From the NCBI RefSeq assembly GCF_017569205.1, contig NZ_CP071870.1:496001-560000 (forward strand): 64,000 nucleotides of DNA, in the 5' to 3' direction. The stretch's first letter is position 1; each line of letters opens with the position of its first letter. This document shows positions 50,152 through 57,984 of the stretch, piece by piece. The position numbers were made by a program, and so were the translations under genes. Origin of the DNA: Propioniciclava sp. MC1595. GTDB lineage: Bacteria > Actinomycetota > Actinomycetes > Propionibacteriales > Propionibacteriaceae. Under the pieces are notes generated by a model. That model searched no databases. It was not told the origin of the DNA and saw only the letters and a program-made list of their open reading frames with translations.

Positions 50152-52407
50152 ATGCGCAGGATCGACACCACCCCGCGAACCACCCCCACCCGCACGCCGG
50201 GGTGGATCCGCGTCGTCGCCCTCCTCCTCGTCGCGGGCTGGCTCGCCGTGGCCGCGATCGGCGGCCCGAGGCTGGGCACGCTGTCGGGCCTGCAGGAGAA
50301 CGACTCGACCGCCTTCCTCGACGACTCGGCCGAGTCGAGCATCGCCCGCGACGAGGCGGCCGCGTTCTCCGAGGGGGACGGGATCCCGCTGTTCGTCGTG
50401 CTCAGCCACCCCGACGGCATCGAGCCGGCCGCCTTCGGCTCCGTGCAGGACTTCCTGGCCGACCTGCCCGAGCGCGAGCTGGGCGAGGGCGTCCGGTTCG
50501 GCGAGGTGCTGGCCGAGGACCCGGAGGTGCTCATCCCCGCCGAGGACGGCGACGCCGTGATGCTGCCGGTCTCCCTGGACGTCGATCGAGTGGGCGACAA
50601 GATCGGCGAGACCTCCGTGGCGCGCCTGGCCGTCGACGCGGCCCAGGCCGCCGCCGAGGAAGCCTTCGGAGCCGACGGGTACGCCGTGAACGTGACCGGC
50701 CCCGCCGCCTACGTCGCCGACTTCGGCAAGGCCTTCGCCGGCATCGACGGGCTGCTGCTCGTCGTCGCGCTGGTCGTGGTGTTCGCGATCCTCGTGCTGG
50801 TCTACCGCAGCCCCTTCCTGCCGCTGGCGGTGCTGATGTCGTCGGTGCTCGGCCTCGCCGCCGCCGGCTGGGCGGTCCACGAGCTGGCCTCGCGCGGCCT
50901 GCTGTCGATCTCGGGACAGAGCCAGGGCATCCTGTCGATCCTCGTCGTGGGCGCCGCCACCGACTACGCGCTGCTCGTCGTGGCCCGCTACCGCGAGGAG
51001 CTCACCCGCACCCCCTCCACCTGGCAGGCCATGAAGCGCACCTGGCGTGGCACCGTCGAGCCCATCGCCGCCAGCGCGGCCACGGTCATCGCAGGCCTGC
51101 TGTGCCTCCTGCTGTCCGACCTCGGCTCCACCCGCTCGCTCGGACCGATCTCGGCGCTCGGCATCGTGGCCGCCCTGCTCGGCGCGCTCACCTTCCTGCC
51201 CGCCGTCCTGCTGCTGTTCGGACGCCGCATCTTCTGGCCGCGCACCCCGCAGGTGCTCGACAACCCCGACGGGACGCCCGAGGAGGTCACCGGCCCCGGC
51301 CTCTGGGGTGCGGTCGCACGCTTCGTCGGCCGCCGCGCCCGCATCGTCTGGGTCGGCGCCACCCTCCTCCTCGTCGCGCTCGCCGCCTTCGCCGGCACCT
51401 TCCGCGCCGACGGCCTCGGCAACACCGAGGTGTTCCGCGTCCAGGTCGGCAGCGTCGAGGGCGAGCGCGTCCTCGCCGAGCACTTCCCGGCCGGCGCCGC
51501 GACCCCGCTCACGGTCGTCGTCCCCGAGGACCTCGCCGACGACGTGGTCGCCACCGCCGAGGACACTCCCGGCGTCGCGTCGGCGTCCATCACCACCGAG
51601 GCCCCCGCCGGCCCGCCCCCGGGCGTCACCGGCGGTCAGGGTCAGTCCGGTCCGCCCGCCGCGGCCCCCGAGCCGGAGCCCAAGGTCATCGACGGCCGCG
51701 TGCTGGTGTCGATCTCGCTCGCCGACGAGGGCCAGTCCCTGGCCGCCCAGGACGCGGCGGCCGGCGTCCGCGACGCCCTGCACGGCGTGGACCACGACCT
51801 GCACGTCGGCGGGCTGGCCGCCCAGGCGCTCGACACCCGGCTGGCCAACCAGCGCGACATGGTGACCGTGCTGCCCGCCATCGCGGGCGTGGTGTTCATC
51901 GTGCTGGTGCTGCTGCTCCGCTCGCTGGTCGCCCCGGTGGTGCTGATGGCGGCGAACATCCTGTCCTTCCTGGCCACGATCGGCCTGTCGGCCTTGGTGT
52001 TCAACCACGTGTTCGAGTTCCCGAACTCGGACCCGTCGACGCCGATCTACGCCTTCGTGTTCCTGATCGCGCTGGGCATCGACTACTCGATCTTCCTGAT
52101 GACCCGCGTGCGCGAGGAGGTGCCCCGCATGGGCGCCCGCCCCGCCGTCCTGCGCGGGCTCGGCTTGACCGGTGGCGTCATCACCAGCGCCGGCCTGGTG
52201 CTGGCGGCGACCTTCGCGGCGCTGGCGGTGATCCCGCTGGTGTTCATGGCGCAGATCGCGTTCATGGTGGCCGTGGGCGTCCTCATCGACACTTTCATCG
52301 TGCGTGCGCTGCTGGTCAGCGGGTTGGGGTACGACCTCGGTCGGGCGATGTGGCGGCCGAGCCGCCTGGGGGACCGCCTGCCCAAGCGCACCCGCATGGT
52401 GGGCTGA
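50152..52407 (+). CDS. MMPL/RND-family transporter
   Basis: A 751-residue membrane transporter of the MMPL type. One helix at the start (WIRVVALLLVAGWLAVAAIG), a soluble loop (about 55-190), a bundle of five to six helices (about 195-395) with DYALLVVARYREEL, a second loop, and a second bundle with DYSIFLMTRVREEVPRMG. In actinobacteria such proteins export lipids, siderophores or drugs. ATG 50152 is preferred to one at 50137 since AAGTGGG precedes it. The long promoter region suggests regulation. Confidence 0.9.
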   Translation: MRRIDTTPRTTPTRTPGWIRVVALLLVAGWLAVAAIGGPRLGTLSGLQENDSTAFLDDSAESSIARDEAAAFSEGDGIPLFVVLSHPDGIEPAAFGSVQDFLADLPERELGEGVRFGEVLAEDPEVLIPAEDGDAVMLPVSLDVDRVGDKIGETSVARLAVDAAQAAAEEAFGADGYAVNVTGPAAYVADFGKAFAGIDGLLLVVALVVVFAILVLVYRSPFLPLAVLMSSVLGLAAAGWAVHELASRGLLSISGQSQGILSILVVGAATDYALLVVARYREELTRTPSTWQAMKRTWRGTVEPIAASAATVIAGLLCLLLSDLGSTRSLGPISALGIVAALLGALTFLPAVLLLFGRRIFWPRTPQVLDNPDGTPEEVTGPGLWGAVARFVGRRARIVWVGATLLLVALAAFAGTFRADGLGNTEVFRVQVGSVEGERVLAEHFPAGAATPLTVVVPEDLADDVVATAEDTPGVASASITTEAPAGPPPGVTGGQGQSGPPAAAPEPEPKVIDGRVLVSISLADEGQSLAAQDAAAGVRDALHGVDHDLHVGGLAAQALDTRLANQRDMVTVLPAIAGVVFIVLVLLLRSLVAPVVLMAANILSFLATIGLSALVFNHVFEFPNSDPSTPIYAFVFLIALGIDYSIFLMTRVREEVPRMGARPAVLRGLGLTGGVITSAGLVLAATFAALAVIPLVFMAQIAFMVAVGVLIDTFIVRALLVSGLGYDLGRAMWRPSRLGDRLPKRTRMVG

Positions 52408-52423
52408 TGGGCGACAATGGGGC

Positions 52424-53164
52424 ATGCCCGTCGAGGTGAAGCGTGCCGGCAGCCGCGTGTACGAGCGGCTCGACTGGCTGCACGCGTGGCACTGCCTGAC
52501 CGGTCCCGAGTACCTGCGGGGCACTGACTCCCACTTCGGCGTGCTGGTCAACCACGACCACGGCATCGTCTCCGCGGGCACCGGGTTCGACACCCACTAC
52601 CACCGCAACATGGAGATCGTGACCTGGGTGCTCGACGGCTCCCTCGTCCACCAGGACACCCGCGGGCACTCCGGCCTCATCCACCCCGGCCTCGCCCAGC
52701 GCATGACCGCCGGCGCGGGGATCCTCCACTCCGAGCGCAACGACTCCTGGGTCCTCGACGGGCCGCGCCACGAGCGTGACGTCGAGATGGTGCAGATGTG
52801 GGTCGTCCCGGACGCCGCTGGTGTCACCCCGTCCTACGAGCAGCTCGACATCTCCGCCGAGCTGGACGCCGGCGGGCTCGTGCTCGTCGCCTCGGGGGTG
52901 CCCAAGCACGAGGACGACGCCGCGATCCGGATCCGGAACCGGTACGCCACCCTGTGGGCCGCGCGACTGCAGCCCGGGGCGTCCGTGCAACTGCCCGCCG
53001 CGCCGTGGGTTCACCTGTACGTCCCGCGTGGGTCGGTCGACGTCGAGGGCGTGGGCCTGCTGTCCACCGGTGACGCGGCCCGCTGCACCGACGAGCCGGG
53101 GCGCCGCGTGACCGCGCGCGAGGCGTCCGAGGTGCTGGTCTGGGAGATGCTCACCAGCCTCTGA
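52424..53164 (+). CDS. Pirin family protein (YhhW/quercetinase-like)
   Basis: A 246-residue pirin. The first cupin has the Fe ligands in FDTHYHRNMEIVTWVLDGSL and MTAGAGILHSERN; the second is shorter. Clear differences from the pirin at 31789 place it in the YhhW-like group with possible quercetin dioxygenase activity. ATG 52424 is the first residue of homology and follows GACAAT by 6 nt, a possible leaderless start. It is 16 bp after the MMPL stop. Confidence 0.84.
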   Translation: MPVEVKRAGSRVYERLDWLHAWHCLTGPEYLRGTDSHFGVLVNHDHGIVSAGTGFDTHYHRNMEIVTWVLDGSLVHQDTRGHSGLIHPGLAQRMTAGAGILHSERNDSWVLDGPRHERDVEMVQMWVVPDAAGVTPSYEQLDISAELDAGGLVLVASGVPKHEDDAAIRIRNRYATLWAARLQPGASVQLPAAPWVHLYVPRGSVDVEGVGLLSTGDAARCTDEPGRRVTAREASEVLVWEMLTSL

Positions 53165-53209
53165 GCACCGCCCGCGCACCGTTCCCGTGTTGCGTGATCG
53201 TTGCACGCC

Positions 53210-53247
53210 GTAACACGGCTGTCGCGTGACGTGCGTCCGCGTGAAAC
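53210..53247 (+). promoter_or_regulatory. Possible nitrogen-regulator half-sites before amt
   Basis: GTAAC (53210-53214), GTGAC (53226-53230) and GAAAC (53243-53247) resemble half-sites of GlnR boxes, but their spacing (16 and 17 bp) departs from the normal 11-bp period. The remainder of the 172-bp leader shows no other clear signal. Confidence 0.25.
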
Positions 53248-53336
53248 ACCGATGTCCTGTGATGTACCCGGCGCCCCACGAGGGGCGGAACAGACATGAG
53301 AACCGCTGCGGCGGTCCAGGAGAAAGGTCCGGGGAG

Positions 53337-54623
53337 ATGGAAACTGAAGCGATGTGGGGGGTGGCATCCCAGGTCTGGGTGATGGTCTCTGCGGCCCTCG
53401 TCCTACTGATGACGCCGGGACTGGCGTTCTTCTACGGCGGGCTGTCGCGAGCCCGTTCGGCGATCAACATGATGATGATGAGCTTCGCCGCCATGGGGCT
53501 CGTCGCGGTGGTGTGGGTCCTGTGGGGCTACTCGATGAGCGGCGGCGGCACCAGCATCGCCGGCATCGTGGCCGACCCGATCACCGCCTTCGGCCTGCAG
53601 GGCCTGTCCGGTGAGGACCTGGTCGGCGTCGGCTACGGCTCGACCTTCGCGATCATCACGGTCGCCCTCATCTCGGGGGCGGTCGCCGACCGAGCCCGCT
53701 TCAAGGCGTGGATGGTCTTCGTCCCGCTCTGGGTCACCCTCGTCTACGCCCCGCTGGCCTACATGGTCTGGGGTGGCGGCCTGCTCGGTGCCGACGGTGC
53801 GATCGGTTCGGTCGTCGGTGAGGCCCTCGACTTCGCCGGTGGCCTCGTGGTGCACATGGCGGCCGGTCTGGCCGCGCTCGTCCTGGCCATGATGATCGGA
53901 CGCCGCGCCGGCTTCGCGCCGTCGCTGCACAAGCCGCACAACGTCCCCTTCGTGATGCTGGGCGCCGCGCTGCTGTGGTTCGGGTGGTTCGGCTTCAACG
54001 GTGGCGCCGCGGGCTCCATCGCCGAGGGCGGCCTGATCTGGGTCAACACCCTCGTCGCACCGGGTGCCGCCCTGGTGGCCTGGCTGTTCACCGAGCAGCT
54101 GCGGGACGGTCGCATGACCTCCATCGGAGCCGCCTCTGGCATCGTGGCCGGCCTGGTCGCGATCACCCCGGCCTGTGCCTTCGTCACCCCGCTGGGTGCC
54201 CTCGCCATCGGCGCGGTCGCCGGCGCCATCTGCTGCTTCGCGGTCAACGTGAAGTTCAAGCTCGGCATCGACGACTCGCTCGACGTGGTCGGCCTGCACT
54301 TCGTCGCGGGCCTCTGGGGCACCCTCTCGATCGGCCTGCTGGCCGTGGCGCAGGAGGACGGCCGAGCCGGCCTCTTCAACGGCGGCGGCTTCTCGATCAT
54401 GACCTCGCAGCTCGTGGCCGTGCTGGTCACCACCGTCTACACCGTGGCCGTGACCGCGCTGATCGCCTTCGCGATCCACAAGACCATGGGCTTCCGCATC
54501 GCGCCGGAGGACGAGGTCGGCGGCATCGACCTGTCGGAGCACCGCGAGTCCGCCTACGACCTCGAGGTGGCGCTGGCCTACACCGGTGCGACCGACGAGG
54601 CCGGGGAGCTCGAGAAGCACTGA
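53337..54623 (+). CDS. amt: Ammonium transporter
   Basis: A 428-residue Amt/Rh-family channel with 11 helices. Seen: TPGLAFFYGGLSRARSAINM, DFAGGLVVHMAAGLAALVLA with the first pore His, the GRRAGF segment, FGWFGFNGGAAG and GLHFVAGLWGTLSIGLLA with the second pore His. It conducts ammonium or ammonia inward. GGGGAG precedes the ATG directly and AGGAG lies 15 bp farther up. Unlike most amt loci no P-II (glnK) gene follows; a terminator hairpin comes 20 bp after the stop. Confidence 0.95.
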   Translation: METEAMWGVASQVWVMVSAALVLLMTPGLAFFYGGLSRARSAINMMMMSFAAMGLVAVVWVLWGYSMSGGGTSIAGIVADPITAFGLQGLSGEDLVGVGYGSTFAIITVALISGAVADRARFKAWMVFVPLWVTLVYAPLAYMVWGGGLLGADGAIGSVVGEALDFAGGLVVHMAAGLAALVLAMMIGRRAGFAPSLHKPHNVPFVMLGAALLWFGWFGFNGGAAGSIAEGGLIWVNTLVAPGAALVAWLFTEQLRDGRMTSIGAASGIVAGLVAITPACAFVTPLGALAIGAVAGAICCFAVNVKFKLGIDDSLDVVGLHFVAGLWGTLSIGLLAVAQEDGRAGLFNGGGFSIMTSQLVAVLVTTVYTVAVTALIAFAIHKTMGFRIAPEDEVGGIDLSEHRESAYDLEVALAYTGATDEAGELEKH

Positions 54624-54642
54624 CCACCCACCCCAACCGACA

Positions 54643-54674
54643 CGGGCCCCGCCTCCTGCTGGAGGCGGGGCCCG
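54643..54674. terminator. Perfect hairpin after amt
   Basis: CGGGCCCCGCCTCC (54643-54656) pairs perfectly with GGAGGCGGGGCCCG (54661-54674) across TGCT, between convergent genes. Confidence 0.88.
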
Positions 54675-54685
54675 CATCGGTTCCG

Positions 54686-54898
54686 TCAGAGGTCCTCGGC
54701 GACGCGCCCGTCGTCGCTGACCCGCTCGACGTCATGGATGTCGGCGTGGCCCTCGTCGACGTTGCCGCGGCCGTAGTTCTTCGGCTCGCCGCCCGCGACC
54801 TGGTCGGCGGCATCGGCGGTGGGGGAGACGTCGCCCTGGACGTCCTCGGGCGTCTCCAGGTTCTGGACCTCGGACACCTCGCGCTCGGCATCGGACAT
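54686..54898 (-). CDS. Small acidic hypothetical protein
   Basis: A 70-residue hydrophilic, acidic protein starting MSDAEREVSEVQNLETPEDV and ending DDGRVAEDL. GAGAGGAG lies 6 nt before the ATG. It resembles other small disordered actinobacterial proteins but no named family. It faces amt and shares its terminator. Function unknown. Confidence 0.6.
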   Translation of the reverse strand: MSDAEREVSEVQNLETPEDVQGDVSPTADAADQVAGGEPKNYGRGNVDEGHADIHDVERVSDDGRVAEDL

Positions 54899-54987
54899 GG
54901 CAGCTCCTCTCGTCGCCCGAAGGGCCACGGTGGCCACCGGGACCCCCACAGTAGCCGCTGACTAGCGGCGATGGGGAGGGGGCGGGG

Positions 54988-55611
54988 TCAGCGAGGCACG
55001 AACACGAAGGTGCCGGTCAATCCCTCGTCGATCGCCTGCAGGATGCCGGCCGCGACGTCCTCGCGGGTGATGCGCCCGGTGGGGGCGCCCACCTCGGCCT
55101 CGGCGGTGGGGACGAGCCGCACGTCGTCGGCTCGGGGATCGTCACTCAGGCCGCCGGGCCGCACCGACGCCCAGCCCAGCCCCGCGTGCGCGACCAGCCC
55201 CTCCTGGGTCTCGTGGTCGGCCAGCGCGACGCCGAGCGCGACCTTGGCGATCGTCCGCACCGGCTCCTTCATCAGCCGCAGGGAGTCGCCCACCCCGAGC
55301 GAGGAGTGCACGACCACCCGCCGCAGGCCCACCCGGCGCATGGCCGCGACGACGGACGCCGTCACCCGGGTCCGCAGCCGGTTGCGGTCGAATCCGGGGG
55401 AGCCCACCGCGATGACCACGGCGTCCGCGCCCCTGAGGACCTCGTCGAGGTCGGCCGAGCGGGTGGCGTCCAGCTTCACGTCGGTCAGGCCGTCGACGGG
55501 CATGCCCCAGCCCCGACGCGAGATGCTGACCACCTCGTCGCCCCGGGCCAGTGCCTGCCGGACCACGCAGGCCCCCGTCCCGTCGTTCCCGCCGAACACC
55601 ACGATGCGCAT
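54988..55611 (-). CDS. NAD(P)-binding SDR/NmrA-like protein
   Basis: A 207-residue atypical short-chain dehydrogenase. The Rossmann motif VVFGGNDGTGACVVRQALA (residues 4-22) has GxxGxG-like spacing, VISISRRGWG-type text follows, then LDEVLRGADAVVIAVG and SSLGVG. It lacks a clear Y-x-x-x-K, like NmrA/BVR-B-type proteins that bind NAD(P) and act as reductases or sensors. ATG 55611 begins the fold; the frame extends further without homology. Confidence 0.8.
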   Translation of the reverse strand: MRIVVFGGNDGTGACVVRQALARGDEVVSISRRGWGMPVDGLTDVKLDATRSADLDEVLRGADAVVIAVGSPGFDRNRLRTRVTASVVAAMRRVGLRRVVVHSSLGVGDSLRLMKEPVRTIAKVALGVALADHETQEGLVAHAGLGWASVRPGGLSDDPRADDVRLVPTAEAEVGAPTGRITREDVAAGILQAIDEGLTGTFVFVPR

Positions 55612-55619
55612 GGAGCCAT

Positions 55620-56948
55620 TCAACCCGCGCGGGCGCGGGCAGGTGCCCTGACGAGAGGGCCACCCCGCGCGGGAGGCGTGAACTCCGGGTGTCCGTCGTC
55701 GTCGATGCGCACGGTCCAGCGGGTGGCAGGCGCGCCGCGGTCCTGGAACCGCAGCGGCTCGACCGTCCCGTGGTGGTAGGCGCACAGCAGCACGAGGTTC
55801 GAGAGCGCCGTTTCGCCGCCGGCCCACCAAGGGAGGATGTGGTGGGCCTCACAGCAGGTGGCCCGGACCCGGCAGCCGGGGAAGGCGCAGCCCTGGTCGC
55901 GCGCCTCCAGCGCGCGCCGGATGGCGGGCGTGACGAGGCGCTGCTCGCGGCCCACGTCCAGGGGCTGGCTGGCCGAGCCCAGGACGATCGGGAGGATGGC
56001 CGCGTCGCACGCGAGGCGGCGCAGCTCGCCTGCCGTGACCTGCTCGCCGCCGGCCAGGACGCCGCTCTGCTCGGCGTGCACGCGCAGTGAGTCGTAGGAC
56101 AGCGTCACCACGACCGTCGGTCTGCCCGGTGCCGTGCGCCCAGCCGGGGTCTGCGCCGTGCCGGCGACGAGCGCGATGAGTCCGTCGGCGGTGCGCTGGG
56201 CGGACGTGCGCACGCCGGCCTCGTCGTGGCGATCGGCGGCCTGTTCCTGCGCGCGCCGATTGCTGAGCGCGTGCGCGTCGATCAGGCGCTTGAAGGCCTC
56301 CCCCTCCAGCGTGGGCAACTGCCCACGGATCACGAGGCTGCCCCGGCCATCGGGGCTGAACACGAGCGAACGAGCTGCCCATGCCTGCTTGCGTTGGGTG
56401 TCGAGGCGGGACAGCTCGTCCTCAGCCGCGTCCACCTCGGGAGCCACCTGCTCGAGTACGGCGCGGGTCTGCCGGGCGAGGTCCTTGGCGTCGACGAGGT
56501 GGGCCTTGTCGAGGAGGATCTGCTCGGCCTGTGCCCGCTGGTCGCGGCTCAGGGTGGCCGGCAACTCGCCCAGCACCCGGTCGATCGACCGCGCCTGTGC
56601 CACCGACACGGTGCCCGAGAGCGCGGCGTCCGCCACCCGCGGATGGGCGGCGATCTCCTGCCCCGAGTAGACCCACGACGCGGCCTCGCCGGCGGTGACC
56701 TGCGACGACACCGCGAGGAGCGACCGGATGCTCGTCCCCCGCACGGTCTCGGCGGCCTTGGCTCGATCCGCCTCGGCGACGAGCACGGCCCGCAGCGCCT
56801 CCACCTGACGCCCCAGGGCCACCACGTCGGCCACCAGCGCCAGTCGCGCTTCCGCGCCCAGCCGCCGACGGGCGGGGTGGTCGATCGAGGCCAGCAGCGA
56901 CCGCGCCTGCGTCAAGGCCGCGGCGGTCGGGGTGCTGGTCTCGTCCAT
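55620..56948 (-). CDS. DUF222-HNH endonuclease-domain protein (13E12-repeat type)
   Basis: A 442-residue protein with an N-terminal DUF222 helical domain (about 30-330) and a C-terminal HNH nuclease motif: DQGCAFPGCRVRATCCEAHH, ILPWWAGGETALSNLVLLCAYHH. This family occurs in many copies per actinobacterial genome and includes the mycobacterial REP13E12 proteins, which are linked to mobile DNA. The ATG at 56948 lies 6 nt after TAGCGT with no ribosome-binding site. Immediately upstream lies an inverted repeat with DnaA boxes and a broken gene, which suggests that the unit arrived by insertion. Confidence 0.86.
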   Translation of the reverse strand: MDETSTPTAAALTQARSLLASIDHPARRRLGAEARLALVADVVALGRQVEALRAVLVAEADRAKAAETVRGTSIRSLLAVSSQVTAGEAASWVYSGQEIAAHPRVADAALSGTVSVAQARSIDRVLGELPATLSRDQRAQAEQILLDKAHLVDAKDLARQTRAVLEQVAPEVDAAEDELSRLDTQRKQAWAARSLVFSPDGRGSLVIRGQLPTLEGEAFKRLIDAHALSNRRAQEQAADRHDEAGVRTSAQRTADGLIALVAGTAQTPAGRTAPGRPTVVVTLSYDSLRVHAEQSGVLAGGEQVTAGELRRLACDAAILPIVLGSASQPLDVGREQRLVTPAIRRALEARDQGCAFPGCRVRATCCEAHHILPWWAGGETALSNLVLLCAYHHGTVEPLRFQDRGAPATRWTVRIDDDGHPEFTPPARGGPLVRAPARARAG

Positions 56949-56954
56949 GCCCCG

Positions 56955-56960
56955 ACGCTA
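56955..56960 (-). promoter_or_regulatory. -10 element for leaderless DUF222-HNH gene
   Basis: TAGCGT on the minus strand ends 6 nt before the ATG at 56948. No Shine-Dalgarno is present. Confidence 0.5.
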
Positions 56961-56980
56961 CGCTCCTGCGCGCCCTGAAT

Positions 56981-57070
56981 GGGACGTAGGGACGAATCTG
57001 TGGACAAGTGGAGGAACTTATCCACACCGACCTGAACCCCTTGACGTGCCCGACATGGACGCTACGTCCC
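56981..57070. repeat. Inverted-repeat-bounded segment with two DnaA boxes
   Basis: GGGACGTAG (56981-56989) and CTACGTCCC (57062-57070) are perfect 9-bp inverted repeats around a 72-bp core. In the core TGTGGACAA (56999-57007) and TTATCCACA (57018-57026) are two inward-facing DnaA-box sequences 10 bp apart. The outer right repeat coincides with the point where the isomerase-like gene loses homology. It could be an element end, a DnaA-controlled promoter or a titration site. Confidence 0.6.
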
Positions 57071-57219
57071 GGTGGACACTCGGTGCGCGCCCGCCAGTGC
57101 TCGGGGGTGAGCCGCTCGAGTTCTGCGAGAAGGGCGCGCCGCTGCGCAGCGCCGATCCGGACGCCGTCGGCCGCGGTGGGCATGGGGAGGTCCGCGGCGC
57201 GGGCGGGTGTGGTCTGCAT
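57067..57219 (-). pseudogene. Mycothiol-dependent maleylpyruvate isomerase-like gene, first 51 codons only
   Basis: MQTTPARAADLPMPTAADGV, RIGAAQRRALLAELERLTPE and HWRARTECPPG match the start of the MDMPI/DinB-like family of mycothiol-dependent proteins. After the PPG the match stops; the frame runs on through the inverted-repeat segment with unrelated text. GAGGGGG lies before the ATG, so this was a working start. The rest of the gene is not in the window. It lies 57 bp downstream of the TetR gene on the same strand, a frequent regulator-target pairing. Confidence 0.7.
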
Positions 57220-57276
57220 GGTGACCCCCTCGTGGGTCGGTGCCGGGGTCCCCGGAACGGGGAGGATGGGCTGCCC

Positions 57277-57918
57277 TCAGGGCAGGTAGGACCGGACGAC
57301 GGCCGTGATGAGCGCGGGCCAGTGCGGCGTGTGCCGCCCCTGGTCATAGGGGGTGCCGGGGTCGTTGCTGAGTTGGCGGGAGATGAGCCCCGTGGTTGCG
57401 TTCACGATGCACTCGTTGAGCTCGAAGATGTCGGTGTCGGCCCGGACGAGCCCGGCCTCGCGCCAGGACGTGAACTCCTCGAACGCGAGTTCGGCGAAGG
57501 CGACCGCGGGCGCGTAGGCGTCCGGGGTGGGTTCCCAGTCGGGGATGGGGCGGAACAGCATCAGCTGCGCGTACGCCGGCCGGGACAGGTGCCAGCGGAT
57601 GTTGGCGGTCGTGACCTCGAGTGCTCGCGCGACGAGGTCGGTGTCGGGACCCACCGGGCCGAGGCGTTCGACGAGGGCCCGGTGGTGGTCGAGGGTCTCC
57701 TGCCAGCCGCGGCGGAACAGCTCGTCGTAGACGGCGTTCTTGGAGTTGAAGTAGGTGTACAGCGACGGCGTCCGGACGCCGATGCGACGCGCCAGCTCAC
57801 CGAGGGTGAGGCCGACGACGCCCTGGGTGCTCATGATGTCGACGGCATGGGCGATGATCTCCTCGCGGGTGGCGGCATGCCGGGCCGAGCGCCGCTGGTC
57901 GGACTCCACGGCCGTCAT
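57277..57918 (-). CDS. TetR-family transcriptional regulator
   Basis: A 213-residue regulator. The N-terminal helix-turn-helix is IIAHAVDIMSTQGVVGLTLG and RRIGVRTPSLYTYFNSKNAV (residues 22-65). The C-terminal ligand domain (about 75-205) has hydrophobic segments and is typical of a TetR_C group. ATG 57918 is chosen because AAGGAGG lies 8 nt upstream; a GTG three codons earlier overlaps that site. CCTAA/TTAGG repeats lie in its promoter. The genes it controls may be the isomerase remnant and itself. Confidence 0.88.
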   Translation of the reverse strand: MTAVESDQRRSARHAATREEIIAHAVDIMSTQGVVGLTLGELARRIGVRTPSLYTYFNSKNAVYDELFRRGWQETLDHHRALVERLGPVGPDTDLVARALEVTTANIRWHLSRPAYAQLMLFRPIPDWEPTPDAYAPAVAFAELAFEEFTSWREAGLVRADTDIFELNECIVNATTGLISRQLSNDPGTPYDQGRHTPHWPALITAVVRSYLP

Positions 57919-57937
57919 GGTCACCACCTCCTTGCCA

Positions 57938-57963
57938 CCTAAGGTAAACCTAACGGTATTAGG
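57938..57963. promoter_or_regulatory. CCTAA/TTAGG operator candidate of the TetR gene
   Basis: CCTAA (57949-57953) and TTAGG (57959-57963) are separated by 5 nt, with another CCTAAGG at 57938-57944. They lie between TetR and the TPP enzyme gene end and cover the probable TetR promoter. Autoregulation is the simple inference; similarity to an iron box is superficial. Confidence 0.45.
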
Positions 57964-57984
57964 CGCGCAGGGGGTGGCAACGGA

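Noticed and set aside
49140-52439. 1099-codon plus-strand frame over the PLP enzyme and MMPL genes
   Set aside because: It is antisense to the first and a shifted frame of the second, both clearly supported by motifs.
53210-53247. A full GlnR box before amt
   Set aside because: Half-site-like words exist but their spacing does not fit the known 11-bp period, so only a low-confidence entry is kept.
57938-57963. DtxR/IdeR iron box at the TetR promoter
   Set aside because: TTAGG words occur, but the 19-bp iron-box consensus does not align; a TetR autoregulatory site is simpler.
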